From Neobacillus bataviensis (lineage in GTDB: Bacteria; Bacillota; Bacilli; Bacillales_B; DSM-18226), in NCBI RefSeq assembly GCF_019969725.1, contig NZ_JAHXYW010000002.1, positions 620,001 to 684,000 on the forward strand: 64,000 nucleotides of DNA, in the 5' to 3' direction. This document shows, piece after piece, positions 49,642-59,323 of this stretch. Under the pieces are notes generated by a model. The model saw nothing but the letters and a program-made list of their open reading frames with translations, was not told the DNA's origin and ran no database searches. Position 1 is the first letter of the stretch; each line of letters begins with the position of its first letter. The translations under genes were made by a program, and so were the position numbers.

Positions 49642-51387
49642 ATGCAAAAATTGTTAAAGCCATTTCTATTCCTGACGATTTTATTTGTGTTTTTGCAAGC
49701 GGTACAACCAGTTACAGCGGCAGAAAATCATGATGAGCTTTTTGTCCTGATTGGCGATAGTTTAATGAAGGCGAAAGATGGTGATAGGGGAACTGTTGCC
49801 AAAAACATGGAACAATTCGCAAGTGAATGGGATTCCGTTAAGAAATCCGACAGCAAGCAGGCAAAAAAGGTGGACGAAAACCTTAAAAAGGTTCAAAGTT
49901 TACTAGCCAAAGAGAATGTGGATAAAGAGGCACTTTCAAAAAGCCTATCGGCTCTGTCTAGTTCAGTTGTTTTGTATGATCAGGAACAAAATCCAGAAGA
50001 TAAGGCAAAAGGGAAAGAGCAAGTAAAACAGATGCTTACAATAACCGCGAAATTAAAGGAGTCGATTAAGGAGGGGAATCTATTAACCCTAAAGGCTGAA
50101 TACCAGTCGCTCCTAAATCAATGGAATGCATCCGAAAAGATTGTTCATGATGAAAGTATTGCGACATATGGGAATATCGAAAAATACATGGCATTAATCC
50201 GCATCGCGATTACCCAAAACCCAGCGGATCTTGAAAAGGCTGAAACGAATGTAGACCAGTTAACCAAAGTCGTGGAGAATTTTTTAGCTGGCAAGGTTAC
50301 GAAGCAGGTAAAAGGGGAATATTCGTTATCAGACCTGACGGCATTATTAAGTAAGGCAGAGAATGAAATTTCTGACAAGGATTATCAGACTGCTATCAGT
50401 CATTTAAATGAAATTCTCGATATCTGGCCCATGGTTGAAGGGGATGTGTCAACAAAGGACAACAAACTGTACAGCGATATTGAAACGAAAGTTCCTGCCG
50501 CTATCAGTATATTAAGCTCCAAAAAAGTAAATGAATCAAAAGCACTGACGATCGTAGAGGACTTAAACTCACGACTTGCTCCATTAACGAGCAAAACCGA
50601 TTATTCTTTATGGGATGCGGCACTTATATTATTACGTGAAGGGTTAGAAGGGCTGCTAATCGTTGCCACCCTAATTGCTTTCTTAAAGAAAATGGGCCAG
50701 CAGACTAAACAAAAATGGATTTGGGCTGGAGTTGCGGCAGGCGTGCTGGCAAGTGCAGTGCTTGCAGTCATTATCAATATTGTCTTTTCAAAGATTACAG
50801 CAGCGTCAAGCCGGGAGTATATTGAAGGCATAACGGGTGTTATAGCGGTTGTCATGATGCTGACGATTGGGGCATGGCTTCATAATAAATCAAGTATTGG
50901 GAATTGGAATAAGTATATAAATCAGCAGATGCAAGAAGCCATAGCAAGAGGAAGCCTTCTTTCTTTTGCGTTTATCAGCTTTTTGTCTGTTTTTCGTGAA
51001 GGTGCAGAGACCATCATTTTTTACGCGGGGATAACCCCATATATAAGCCTGCAGCAGTTAATCTTGGGGGTACTTCTAGCTGTAGGATTATTAGTGATTG
51101 TCGGATTTGCGATTATTCACTACAGTGTTAAAATTCCCATCCGCTTATTCTTTAAGGCTGCAACTTTATTAATATATTTCTTAGCCTTTAAAATACTGGG
51201 AATTAGCCTCCATGCCTTACAGGTTTCAAATGTACTTTCCACCAGTACTGTACAAAATCTTCCGTTCATAGATTGGATGGGATTATATCCAACCTGGGAA
51301 ACCACATTAACTCAAGCTCTGTTAGTAGCTGTCATCATTCTAATGACATGGACGGTTAAGAAGCGCGCGGTTACAACAAATATTTAA
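49642..51387 (+). CDS. efeU: EfeU/FTR1-family iron permease
   Basis: 581 residues. After a signal-like helix comes a 300-residue extracellular helical domain, then seven TM helices forming the FTR1 permease. The iron-binding REGLE (about 333) and REGAE (about 452) motifs are present. It transports ferric iron produced with EfeB. The order efeO-efeB-efeU differs from B. subtilis ywbL-M-N (U-O-B). Terminator directly after. Confidence 0.92.
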   Translation: MQKLLKPFLFLTILFVFLQAVQPVTAAENHDELFVLIGDSLMKAKDGDRGTVAKNMEQFASEWDSVKKSDSKQAKKVDENLKKVQSLLAKENVDKEALSKSLSALSSSVVLYDQEQNPEDKAKGKEQVKQMLTITAKLKESIKEGNLLTLKAEYQSLLNQWNASEKIVHDESIATYGNIEKYMALIRIAITQNPADLEKAETNVDQLTKVVENFLAGKVTKQVKGEYSLSDLTALLSKAENEISDKDYQTAISHLNEILDIWPMVEGDVSTKDNKLYSDIETKVPAAISILSSKKVNESKALTIVEDLNSRLAPLTSKTDYSLWDAALILLREGLEGLLIVATLIAFLKKMGQQTKQKWIWAGVAAGVLASAVLAVIINIVFSKITAASSREYIEGITGVIAVVMMLTIGAWLHNKSSIGNWNKYINQQMQEAIARGSLLSFAFISFLSVFREGAETIIFYAGITPYISLQQLILGVLLAVGLLVIVGFAIIHYSVKIPIRLFFKAATLLIYFLAFKILGISLHALQVSNVLSTSTVQNLPFIDWMGLYPTWETTLTQALLVAVIILMTWTVKKRAVTTNI

Positions 51388-51408
51388 AAGGGCGAAGGCC
51401 CTTTTTTT
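51386..51408 (+). terminator. terminator after efeU
   Basis: Stem AAAGGGC/GGCCCTTT and seven T. Confidence 0.88.
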
Positions 51409-51494
51409 GTTGCCATCAAAAAATATTCTCCTAATATTCATGGAACTTGTCTCATATGTTATAGAGTGATATTAAAAAAAGGGAGAATAAAAAA

Positions 51495-52844
51495 TTGGCT
51501 ATTTACTACAAGAGTGTGTTCTTTTTAGCTGCTTCTGCATTTTTGGGTGAAGGAATTGAGTTCTTAGTAAATATGATACTGGCAAGAGAGTTGGGAACAC
51601 ACGGTTTAGGGCTTTATATGTCCATTCTGCCAACGATATTTTTAATTGTCCTGCTTTCGAGCTTCGAACTGCCAGTCTCGATTTCAAAATTCATTGCTGA
51701 ACGGGAAGAACGCTATCACCGTAATATTCTTTATCATGCCATTACAATCACCATTATCTTTACTAGTATTCTATTTTTATTGGCAACCGTGATTATCCCG
51801 TTCATCCCGATTTTTAAAACGTACCATCCGTATGTAAAATGGTTTGTCATGATGCTCATTCCGGTTATTTCCTTTACTTCGGTAGCAAGAGGTTATTTTA
51901 TGGGAAAGCAGCAGATGGGGAAAATTGCCGTTTCCAATTTTTTAAGGAAAGTCGTGCAGCTTGCCGGCCTATTTATCCTTTTTCGATTCCTTGCCTTTGA
52001 CTCAGAAAGAGCTCTACTGATCGCTATTGGCACATTAATTGGCAGTGAAATCGTTGTTTTCCTTTACCTCATTTATATGTTTATCATTCAATTTCAACAA
52101 ATCAAGCGCCAGCCTTTTTCCAATCTAAATCGGAAGGCCGTTCGGAAAAATTTAATGGCCGTTTCAATACCGACAACTGGGATGCGCTTGTTTTCTGCCT
52201 TTACCAACGCCGTTCAACCGTTCGTTATTAAAGCAGCCTTAGTACATTCTGGAATGACGGAAAAACTTGCAACCGAGCAATTTGGGATGCTGATGGGTGT
52301 GGCGATGTCGATTGGCTTCTTTCCAGCTTTTATTGCTCATTCGCTATTAGTTGTTCTCATCCCTGCTGTCTCGAAAGCCCATTCCGAGCGAGATTATCCT
52401 ACCTTACAAAAAATGCTACAGCAGGTGATGAAGCTTACCCTTTTGTACGGTGTTGCAGCAGTCACCATTTTCTATTTTTATGCTCCTGAATTAACGTCCC
52501 TTTTCTTTAAATCGGAAACACCTGCTATCTTCCTGCAATTACTATGGCCGTTTTTCTTGTTCCATTTCTTTATTATGCCAATGCAGGCTTTTATGATCGG
52601 TTTAGACATGATTAAAGAAGCGTTTATTCATATTATTTGGTCAACGGTCATCTCCTTTGGACTTATTCTTTGGCTTGGTTCCCAAGCGGAGTGGGGAATG
52701 AATGGAGTTATTATTGGAATGAATACGGGTTCTGTCTTATTAGCGATGATGCATTATTTAACCATTTGCAAGAAAATAGGCTTTTCCATATTAATGAAAG
52801 GTACAAAGTGGGAAAAGGATTTGCCCAGTCATTTGAAGAATTAG
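51495..52844 (+). CDS. MOP-superfamily polysaccharide/lipid flippase, SpoVB/YkvU-like
   Basis: 449 residues with about 12-14 TM helices; SpoVB/RfbX-type pattern (FLGEGIEFLVNMILARELGTHGLGLYMSILP near the N-terminus). The length of about 445 matches B. subtilis YkvU, a sporulation membrane protein, rather than the longer SpoVB. Probably flips a lipid-linked precursor during spore envelope formation. TTG start at 51495 following AAAGGGAG. Confidence 0.82.
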   Translation: MAIYYKSVFFLAASAFLGEGIEFLVNMILARELGTHGLGLYMSILPTIFLIVLLSSFELPVSISKFIAEREERYHRNILYHAITITIIFTSILFLLATVIIPFIPIFKTYHPYVKWFVMMLIPVISFTSVARGYFMGKQQMGKIAVSNFLRKVVQLAGLFILFRFLAFDSERALLIAIGTLIGSEIVVFLYLIYMFIIQFQQIKRQPFSNLNRKAVRKNLMAVSIPTTGMRLFSAFTNAVQPFVIKAALVHSGMTEKLATEQFGMLMGVAMSIGFFPAFIAHSLLVVLIPAVSKAHSERDYPTLQKMLQQVMKLTLLYGVAAVTIFYFYAPELTSLFFKSETPAIFLQLLWPFFLFHFFIMPMQAFMIGLDMIKEAFIHIIWSTVISFGLILWLGSQAEWGMNGVIIGMNTGSVLLAMMHYLTICKKIGFSILMKGTKWEKDLPSHLKN

Positions 52845-52931
52845 TTATGGAACATAATTATCATTTGCATAGCATAAGAAACTAACGGAAGACATTTATC
52901 TAAACTATTTATTTAGAGGAGAATGTTCACG

Positions 52932-54671
52932 ATGACTGGAAATGGAACAAAAGAAATCCCTGCACATTTAAAGCCGTTTATTTCCAAACAATACTACCAT
53001 CGCTATACTCCTATCGAACATGCAGTCTGGCGATTTGTAATGAAGCAAAATCACTATTTTTTGAAACAAATTGCGCATCCAGCCTATGTAAATGGCCTCC
53101 GAGATTCTGGTATCAAAACCGAATCGATTCCAAAGGTAGAGGATATGAATACGAGCTTGGCAAAAGTGGGCTGGGGGGCCGTTACGATTGATGGCTTGAT
53201 TCCAGGCTCGGCCTTTTATGGTTTTTTAGCAAACGGGATTTTACCGATTGCCACAGAAATAAGGAATATCCAAAACATTGCGTATACGCCGGCACCCGAT
53301 ATGCTTCATGAAGCAGCAGGGCATGCCCCGATTTTATTAGATGAATCTTACAGGGACTTCGTTAAGAAAATTGGAGAAATGGGCGCGAAAGCCCTGTCCA
53401 GTAAAGAAAAACTAGAGGTATTTATGGCGGTTCGCCATTTAACGATTGTCGCTGAGGACCCAAAATCAACGCTGGAGCAGGTGAAAGCTGCGGAACAACA
53501 AGTGGCTGAAGCTAGAAAGAAGGTAAAAGGATTATCTGAATCTGACCAAGTATCACGTCTTTTTTGGTGGACCGTGGAATATGGATTAATTGGCGAGTTA
53601 GATAATCCAATTATTTATGGTGCCGGCTTGCTATCTTCAGTAGGAGAAAGTCAAAGCTGTTTAAAGGAAGATGTAAGAAAAATTCCTTTTTCCGTTGAGG
53701 AATGTACGAAGACTCCTTATGATGTCACAAAGCCGCAGCCGCAATTATTTGTTTGTAAAAGCTTTGATGATTTAGTAGCCAAGATTGATGAATTTGCTAA
53801 TACGATGGCATTTCGAAAAGGCGGGACAGAAAGCCTTGAAAAGGCATTAACGACTGAAAATACAGCTACGATGGTTTTCTCTTCTGGTTTGCAGGTAACT
53901 GGCACGGTTGCGGATATTTTGAAGGATGATACAGGAGAAGCTGTCTATTTCCGTACTGCAGGGCCTACTGCTTTATCCTATGATAACCACCAATTAGCAG
54001 GCCATGGCACCGAAACACATCGTAAAGGCTTTGGAACGCCAATCGGCAAATTAAAGGGTGATATTGTCCTTGAACAATGCTCTAGAGAGCAATTACAATC
54101 TCTAGGAATCTTTGAAGCAAAGGAAGTCGTCCTAAACTTTCAAAGCGGGGTAAAGGTAGAGGGTACGGTTAAAAGTATCTTATACTCAGAGAACACGCCA
54201 ATCATTATTTCCTTTAAGGATTGTACAGTAACCTTTAAAGATCAGGTCCTTTTTGAAAAAGCATGGGGAACTTTCGATATGGCCGTTGGAGCACATATTA
54301 CCTCCGTCTTTGCCGGTGCTGCCGATCCTAACAATTATTTTGAAATTGAATCAAAAGAGGAAATCGAGGATGAAATGGATCAGCCAAGCTGGAGTGAGCT
54401 TGAGGGGTTATATGAAAAGGTCCGGAATTTACGCGAGGCAGCCGTTTGGAATGAAAAGAGTTTATCCAGTTTAAATGAAGTTTTAACCAAATTGGATCAA
54501 GATTATCCGCAGGAATGGCTGTTGCGCTTGGAAATTTTAGAACTCTATAAAATTCATATTGGCAGTCATACCAATGTTGATAGAATTTTAAAAGTATTAA
54601 ATAAAGCTAATTGGGAGCCATCAGTGAAACAAATGATTGGTCGTGGTCTGACATTGTTTAACGGTAATTAA
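52932..54671 (+). CDS. aromatic amino-acid hydroxylase (phenylalanine 4-monooxygenase) with long C-terminal extension
   Basis: 579 residues. The catalytic domain is in the first 320 residues, with iron ligands His126 and His131 (HEAAGH) and Glu216 (EYGLIGE). It should convert Phe to Tyr using a pterin cofactor and O2. Bacterial enzymes of the Pseudomonas type are near 260-300 residues; the extra 250 here are of unknown function and contain two related stretches (TMVFSSGLQVTGTVADIL and VVLNFQSGVKVEGTVKSIL), suggesting a duplicated small beta domain. The ATG at 52932 is 9 nt after AGAGGAGA. Confidence 0.88.
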   Translation: MTGNGTKEIPAHLKPFISKQYYHRYTPIEHAVWRFVMKQNHYFLKQIAHPAYVNGLRDSGIKTESIPKVEDMNTSLAKVGWGAVTIDGLIPGSAFYGFLANGILPIATEIRNIQNIAYTPAPDMLHEAAGHAPILLDESYRDFVKKIGEMGAKALSSKEKLEVFMAVRHLTIVAEDPKSTLEQVKAAEQQVAEARKKVKGLSESDQVSRLFWWTVEYGLIGELDNPIIYGAGLLSSVGESQSCLKEDVRKIPFSVEECTKTPYDVTKPQPQLFVCKSFDDLVAKIDEFANTMAFRKGGTESLEKALTTENTATMVFSSGLQVTGTVADILKDDTGEAVYFRTAGPTALSYDNHQLAGHGTETHRKGFGTPIGKLKGDIVLEQCSREQLQSLGIFEAKEVVLNFQSGVKVEGTVKSILYSENTPIIISFKDCTVTFKDQVLFEKAWGTFDMAVGAHITSVFAGAADPNNYFEIESKEEIEDEMDQPSWSELEGLYEKVRNLREAAVWNEKSLSSLNEVLTKLDQDYPQEWLLRLEILELYKIHIGSHTNVDRILKVLNKANWEPSVKQMIGRGLTLFNGN

Positions 54672-54678
54672 CATCAAA

Positions 54679-54716
54679 AGGAGCTTGGGGTGTGACCCTA
54701 AGCTCCTAATTTTTTA
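54679..54716 (+). terminator. terminator after the hydroxylase gene
   Basis: Stem AGGAGCTT-GGGT/ACCC-AAGCTCCT, then AATTTTTT. It may also serve the opposing BI-1 gene. Confidence 0.82.
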
Positions 54717-55349
54717 GTCTTTACTATTTAAAATTCCAAAGATACGGAGAATGCTGATAAATAGATTAATGAAGTCCAAATATAAGTTTAATGCCATCAA
54801 AGGCACTTCTTCTGCTCTAACTCCATGATGCTTCATGCGGCTGATATCAAAGAGAACGTACCCGCTGAAAACTAATACTCCGATAAATGAATAGGCAAGC
54901 ATTCCAGTAGAGCTTAAAGGAAAGAAAATATTAAAAATTGAAATTGCTACTAATGCAAGCAAGGCAGCAAGTAGAAAACCACCTAAGAAAGAAAAGTTCT
55001 GTTTTGACTTTGCGGCGTAAATAGCAATACCAGAGAATACAACAGTAGTGCTTGCGAATGCCATTATAACGACGTTAGCGCCTGAAGTAGCTAGGTAGTA
55101 AGCAACGATTGGATATAAGGTAATCCCTGAAATAAACGTGAAAAGATACAGGAATGAATAAGACATTGCTTTTTTCCGTCTGACGAAGAATGCGATCATC
55201 AGCATGACAAATTCTAAAATGGCTAATGGCATAAACAGAGCGGGAGGTACAAATACTCCTGCCATAGTCCCTAAGAAGGCAATGGCTAGAGAAAAGGCAA
55301 ACGTCCGTATTACAGATGGCATAAATTCAGCAGATGTTTGTGGATACAA
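54714..55349 (-). CDS. yetJ: Bax inhibitor-1 family membrane protein (YetJ-like)
   Basis: 211 residues with seven TM helices of the BI-1/TMBIM family. The Asp-containing FDISRMKHHG after helix 6 and the C-terminal FINLFISILRIFGIL are typical. B. subtilis YetJ is a pH-sensitive calcium leak channel of known structure. TTG start with TGAGGTGA upstream. Transcribed on the same strand as mscL but separated by its own promoter region. Confidence 0.88.
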   Translation of the reverse strand: MYPQTSAEFMPSVIRTFAFSLAIAFLGTMAGVFVPPALFMPLAILEFVMLMIAFFVRRKKAMSYSFLYLFTFISGITLYPIVAYYLATSGANVVIMAFASTTVVFSGIAIYAAKSKQNFSFLGGFLLAALLALVAISIFNIFFPLSSTGMLAYSFIGVLVFSGYVLFDISRMKHHGVRAEEVPLMALNLYLDFINLFISILRIFGILNSKD

Positions 55350-55398
55350 TTTAGCTTCACCTCAAAATATTGTATTACTAAGTTATACGTAAAAGTGG

Positions 55399-55797
55399 TC
55401 AAGATGTTTCATTTTTTCTGAAAAAATCTTTGTCTTCTTTTAACAGGTCGCGAATTTCGGCTAATAACTCTTCTTCACGGCTGATTTTTGCTTCCACTTT
55501 AGCAGGCTCTTCTTTCTTCTTAAAGCGGCTCAGGAACTTTATAAAGAGGAAAATCGAAATGGCGATAATGAAGAAATCAAGGACTGATTGAAGAAATACG
55601 CCATATTTTATCGGGCCATAGGCGAGATCCTTAATATCCTCTACGTTTACTGCACCGCTAATTACTACTATTATTGGCATAATAATATCTGCCACCAGGG
55701 ATGAGACGATTTTACCAAAAGCTCCACCGATAATAACACCGACAGCTAAATCAATAACATTGCCCTTCATGGCAAATTGTTTAAATTCTTTCCACAT
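55399..55797 (-). CDS. mscL: large-conductance mechanosensitive channel MscL
   Basis: 132 residues. The N-terminal [37 protein letters not shown] pore-lining helix and the second helix ([16 protein letters not shown]) are diagnostic. The C-terminal charged helix ([14 protein letters not shown]) forms the bundle. It opens under membrane tension to release solutes on hypo-osmotic shock. Confidence 0.95.
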   Translation of the reverse strand: MWKEFKQFAMKGNVIDLAVGVIIGGAFGKIVSSLVADIIMPIIVVISGAVNVEDIKDLAYGPIKYGVFLQSVLDFFIIAISIFLFIKFLSRFKKKEEPAKVEAKISREEELLAEIRDLLKEDKDFFRKNETS

Positions 55798-55957
55798 CCA
55801 ATAAAACCTCCGAAAATAGTTTCTTAATTGTATATTGTAACCATAAGACTCTTAAAATTTCAAACTCAAAGGATTTCCAACAATATGTTGATTGACAGTT
55901 CCTTTAATTTTAACTATAGTAACTATGTTAAATTAAATTTATCTGCACCCGTTTATG

Positions 55958-56036
55958 GGAGAGGTTCATAGCGTATACCCTCTATAAAAAACTATGGAAT
56001 GGACAAATTGACCATATCCTTAGGATATGGTTTTTT
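55958..56036 (+). ncRNA. preQ1-I riboswitch with intrinsic terminator controlling queF
   Basis: The aptamer has P1 AGAGG (55960-55964) paired with CCTCT (55979-55983), the A-rich tail TATAAAAAA, and the pseudoknot CATAG (55967-55971) with CTATG (55992-55996), a perfect match. Downstream, CCATATCC/GGATATGG with six T (56012-56036) is a terminator whose 5' arm CCATA can instead pair with TATGG at 55993-55997, giving a mutually exclusive antiterminator. With preQ1 bound, the pseudoknot forms and the terminator follows, so queF is shut off. Confidence 0.92.
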
Positions 56037-56090
56037 ATTTCTTAGTTTTTGAGCTCCTATAATTCGCGGTTAACATAAGGAGGACTAAAA

Positions 56091-56588
56091 ATGGCTGGAA
56101 GAACAGATGCTGAATTAGAAGGCGTAACACTACTTGGTAACCAAGGCACAAAATACTTGTTTGAATATACACCTGAGGTATTGGAGGCGTTTGATAATAA
56201 GCATCCAAACCGTGACTATTTTGTAAAATTCAATTTCCCTGAATTCACAAGTCTTTGTCCAAAAACAGGGCAGCCCGACTTTGCAACCATTTATATAAGC
56301 TACATTCCAGATCAAAAGATGGTCGAAAGTAAATCTCTCAAGCTATATCTTTTCAGCTTCCGTAACCATGGGGACTTCCATGAAGACTGCATGAACATCA
56401 TCATGAATGATTTAATTAAGTTAATGGATCCAAGATACATCGAGGTTTGGGGCAAATTCACTCCAAGAGGCGGCATCTCAATTGATCCTTACTGTAACTA
56501 CGGCAGACCGGGGACAAAATATGAGCAAATGGCCGATCACCGCATGATGAACCACGATCTTTATCCTGAAAAAATTGATAACCGCTAA
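56091..56588 (+). CDS. queF: NADPH-dependent 7-cyano-7-deazaguanine (preQ0) reductase
   Basis: 165 residues, the short (type I) QueF. The active-site Cys56 and Asp63 lie in [11 protein letters not shown], and the QueF motif [21 protein letters not shown] binds substrate and NADPH. It reduces preQ0 to preQ1 in queuosine synthesis. In B. subtilis queF ends a queCDEF operon; here it stands alone behind a preQ1 riboswitch and is followed by a terminator. Confidence 0.96.
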   Translation: MAGRTDAELEGVTLLGNQGTKYLFEYTPEVLEAFDNKHPNRDYFVKFNFPEFTSLCPKTGQPDFATIYISYIPDQKMVESKSLKLYLFSFRNHGDFHEDCMNIIMNDLIKLMDPRYIEVWGKFTPRGGISIDPYCNYGRPGTKYEQMADHRMMNHDLYPEKIDNR

Positions 56589-56596
56589 TCACTCTA

Positions 56597-56631
56597 AAGA
56601 GCAGCCTTCCATTTCTGGGGCTGCTCTTTTT
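56597..56631 (+). terminator. terminator after queF
   Basis: Stem AAAGAGCAGCC/GGCTGCTCTTT, then T residues. Confidence 0.88.
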
Positions 56632-58133
56632 CAAGAGATTAAATTCATTTTTAACGCTTTTACCGCGGCATCCGTTCTGTTTTTAGCGGCTAATTTTTGA
56701 ATAATAACGGAAACATAATCGCGAACGGTATAGCTGCTTAAATGAAGCTCTTTTGCGGCTTCGTTGATAGAAGCGCCCTCTGCGATCAGTTTCAAAACTT
56801 CCTTCTCCCGCTGGGTTAAGAGGCAATCAGAGCCGCCAAATTGTTGAATGGCCTCATCCCATATCGAATACATTAATTCCCCTGCATATCTGCCAAATTT
56901 TATTAGCGTTGCCAAGGTTTGTGAGGATACCGCAAATTCGGAGTTTTCACCCTGATCCAATAAAGCAATTCCAAGCAATCTGCTTTTTGAGGGTACAAAT
57001 ATTGGCAAGATAACTAATGAACGAAGCTTATACTCCTGTATATATTTCTTCGGTAAAATCTCAGCTGCATCCTCAAAGTAAAGAGGCTGGGATTGAATCA
57101 AAGGAAGTAAATATTTCTGAATTAAGGAAAGCTCGAAAACCTCTTCTTTAATTTGCTGTACAGATGGGATGCTGACATTATAACCAGAAACACCAATCCC
57201 CGTATCTTCATAGTGATTATATAAAAATAAGGCACAGCGGCTGAAAGGCATATAATCCACTAATCCCTTTGTAATGGCTTTAACCGCATCATCGGCATTT
57301 CGAGAGCATAATAAGTGCTGCAAAAACAGGAGGGAAGCATCCTTCCAAACTATTTTTCTTTCAAGATGATAAAGCTTCAATTGGCGAAGATACATATCCC
57401 GAATAAACTGGATTTGCTGTTCACCAATCACTAAATCTTGTTCCTGCAAACACACGAGCAGAATTTCATTCAAACAGGGAATTTTGAGAATTCTTCCCTT
57501 ATCTGTACCTGCTCCAATCAGTCTGGAGATTGCCAGTGAAAGATGGTCAATTTCCCCTGATTTTAATCCTGAACACATACTAAGCAAATGGCTGTCCACT
57601 TCATGCCCAGGAGAACAAACAACACTATCAATTTGAAAATCGTCCTGTTCTTTTTTTACAACAGCCACCCATTTCATTGGGAGAATGTTCGTAGCCATGA
57701 TCATTTTAACCCATTTATCAGTCAGGTTCTCACTGTCTTGGGTTAATAGCGCCTGGTCAAGGATTCTTGCAAAAAAAGCTTGGATGGCCTGATGGTCGAA
57801 AAAGGAGGCAGATGGGGTGGCAGCTACAAGCTTATGAAAGATATTTTCAATTGTAGTAACGAGAAAGATAGTCTCATTTTCATCAAACTTGTTGGAAAAA
57901 CGCTTTTGCCATTCTGTCAGCACCGAAAGAATAAAAGAGTCTATACGGGGCTTCTTTTCATTTAAAACTTTTTGAATGGCAATTTCAATCATGATATCAA
58001 ATTCATCTACTAAACTTTCGTTTCGGAATTTTATTGTGGGCAGGAGCTCTTTCCATTCTTTCATAAATGGCTCACGATGCTCCATAAGGATATCGAGCCC
58101 TTTCAGTAAAAGCTGTTCCACTTTATGCTCCAT
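56631..58133 (-). CDS. LuxR-type transcriptional regulator with GAF-like domain
   Basis: 500 residues. The long N-terminal helical part (1-270) is not recognised. About 285-420 look like a GAF domain (VDYMPFSRCALFLYNHYEDTGIGVSGYN, LRSLVILPIF), and the last 65 residues are a LuxR helix-turn-helix (LLTQREKEVLKLIAEGASINEAAKEL). The ATG at 58133 follows TATGGAGG at 8 nt. It is divergent from the DUF6230/DUF6114-like operon, with a perfect palindrome in the shared promoter region, and is likely its regulator. Confidence 0.82.
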   Translation of the reverse strand: MEHKVEQLLLKGLDILMEHREPFMKEWKELLPTIKFRNESLVDEFDIMIEIAIQKVLNEKKPRIDSFILSVLTEWQKRFSNKFDENETIFLVTTIENIFHKLVAATPSASFFDHQAIQAFFARILDQALLTQDSENLTDKWVKMIMATNILPMKWVAVVKKEQDDFQIDSVVCSPGHEVDSHLLSMCSGLKSGEIDHLSLAISRLIGAGTDKGRILKIPCLNEILLVCLQEQDLVIGEQQIQFIRDMYLRQLKLYHLERKIVWKDASLLFLQHLLCSRNADDAVKAITKGLVDYMPFSRCALFLYNHYEDTGIGVSGYNVSIPSVQQIKEEVFELSLIQKYLLPLIQSQPLYFEDAAEILPKKYIQEYKLRSLVILPIFVPSKSRLLGIALLDQGENSEFAVSSQTLATLIKFGRYAGELMYSIWDEAIQQFGGSDCLLTQREKEVLKLIAEGASINEAAKELHLSSYTVRDYVSVIIQKLAAKNRTDAAVKALKMNLIS

Positions 58134-58213
58134 GTACTTCCGCCTCCATATCCTCTCTATGAATAAAATATTCGATGGAAAAAATTCCAATATGACCGTA
58201 GTGAAAACTCAAC

Positions 58214-58229
58214 CCCGACATTTGTCGGG
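58214..58229. promoter_or_regulatory. palindrome CCCGACA-TT-TGTCGGG in the divergent promoter region
   Basis: A perfect 16-bp inverted repeat between the LuxR/GAF regulator and the DUF6230-like operon. It could be the regulator's operator. It has no T run next to it, so it is not a typical terminator. Confidence 0.45.
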
Positions 58230-58337
58230 TCCTTAATAATTTTACGATATTTTTCGTGATTGTAGTAGTAAAACAAGGGTAGTAAGGTATAGAAAAGATA
58301 GATTGTTTAAAAATTTCAAAAAATAGGAGGGATTTAA

Positions 58338-58910
58338 ATGGAAAGTTCAGTTCAACTCTTGGAGGGTACGACAAGCAAGAAGGTTTTTTGGTCAGCATTA
58401 GGCGCTGGAATTTTAACGTTAGCATTATTAATAGTTTCATTTGGTGTATCAGGTGTGGCCTATGCTGTTCCGATTGCTGGTGTAGGTGATTTTTATGTAG
58501 AGTTTGACAAATTAGTTGGAACTGGTTACACCTTCTATCCAAAAATGGGGGAAACAGGCACTTCTGACTCAGCCCCCCAAGGTACCAATTTAATCGAAAA
58601 TCTAACCATTGACAATTTGCAATTGTATAAGGATTTTAAAGTGGGCGGAGAGTGGATTCGTGTAAAAATAACGGCATCTAAACCTGTTCAGATCAGCGGA
58701 TTGCAGCATGACGCAGGTCTAATTGAAGCAGATGCCAAATTCCAGAACTTAGTCCTTCAGGAAAAGCACAGCGATGACTGGCAAAAACAATTCAAGCAAA
58801 CTTCTTCCTCCATTGTTTTAGAACATGCCAAACTAAAAACGCACTATCTCTTCCAGAAGACCATTAATATGAATGGAATGAAACTTACCGTAGAAAAAAT
58901 TAACAAATAG
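58338..58910 (+). CDS. DUF6230-like exported protein
   Basis: 190 residues. A signal-anchor helix (about 16-38) is followed by an extracellular beta-rich domain starting VGDFYVEFDKLVGTGYTFYPK and ending MNGMKLTVEKIN. The pattern resembles DUF6230, a family I recall mainly from Streptomyces and relatives, where it sits next to DUF6114. It is related to the N-terminal part of the third gene of this operon. Function unknown. AGGAGGG before the ATG. Confidence 0.6.
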   Translation: MESSVQLLEGTTSKKVFWSALGAGILTLALLIVSFGVSGVAYAVPIAGVGDFYVEFDKLVGTGYTFYPKMGETGTSDSAPQGTNLIENLTIDNLQLYKDFKVGGEWIRVKITASKPVQISGLQHDAGLIEADAKFQNLVLQEKHSDDWQKQFKQTSSSIVLEHAKLKTHYLFQKTINMNGMKLTVEKINK

Positions 58911-58923
58911 GGAGTGCGTGCAG

Positions 58924-59310
58924 ATGGGTGTTAAAAAATGGCGTAAACAAAGGCCGGTGTGGGGAGCATTACTAACTATTGTAAGTGGTTTAATGATATT
59001 ATGGGTTCCTTTAAATCTATATCTAAGTACCTTCCTGCCTGGGTCAATTGCGATTATTGGGCTGCTTTTTGGCGGATTAATAACCCTAATTGGAATTGTA
59101 GCTTTATTTTTTCCTAATGCTTCAAAGATTCTTGGAATTTTCACCATATTTTTATCAATCCTTTCCGTTATTGGTGCCTTAGGCGGGTTCCTATTTGGTA
59201 CTATTTTTGGAATTATTGGCGGCGCACTATTGATGGCATGGCGACTTGGTCCAGCAAAGGTAAAAGTCTCACGTTCTGGCAGCGTTGAAGAGACGGTACA
59301 CAATTTTTAA
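58924..59310 (+). CDS. DUF6114-like membrane protein
   Basis: 128 residues with four TM helices and the opening KKWRKQRPVWGALLTIVSGLMILWVPLN, matching the actinobacterial DUF6114 pattern (FRRWRRSRPFWGGLL-like). A basic C-terminus (PAKVKVSRSG) remains inside. ATG 58924 is 9 nt after GGAG; the GTG at 58918 is too close. Middle gene of the three-gene operon; function unknown. Confidence 0.62.
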   Translation: MGVKKWRKQRPVWGALLTIVSGLMILWVPLNLYLSTFLPGSIAIIGLLFGGLITLIGIVALFFPNASKILGIFTIFLSILSVIGALGGFLFGTIFGIIGGALLMAWRLGPAKVKVSRSGSVEETVHNF

Positions 59311-59323
59311 AGGAGAGCTTAAT

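Noticed and set aside
58209..58230. Intrinsic terminator for the LuxR/GAF gene
   Set aside because: The hairpin lies in the promoter region of both divergent genes and has no T run, so an operator is more likely.
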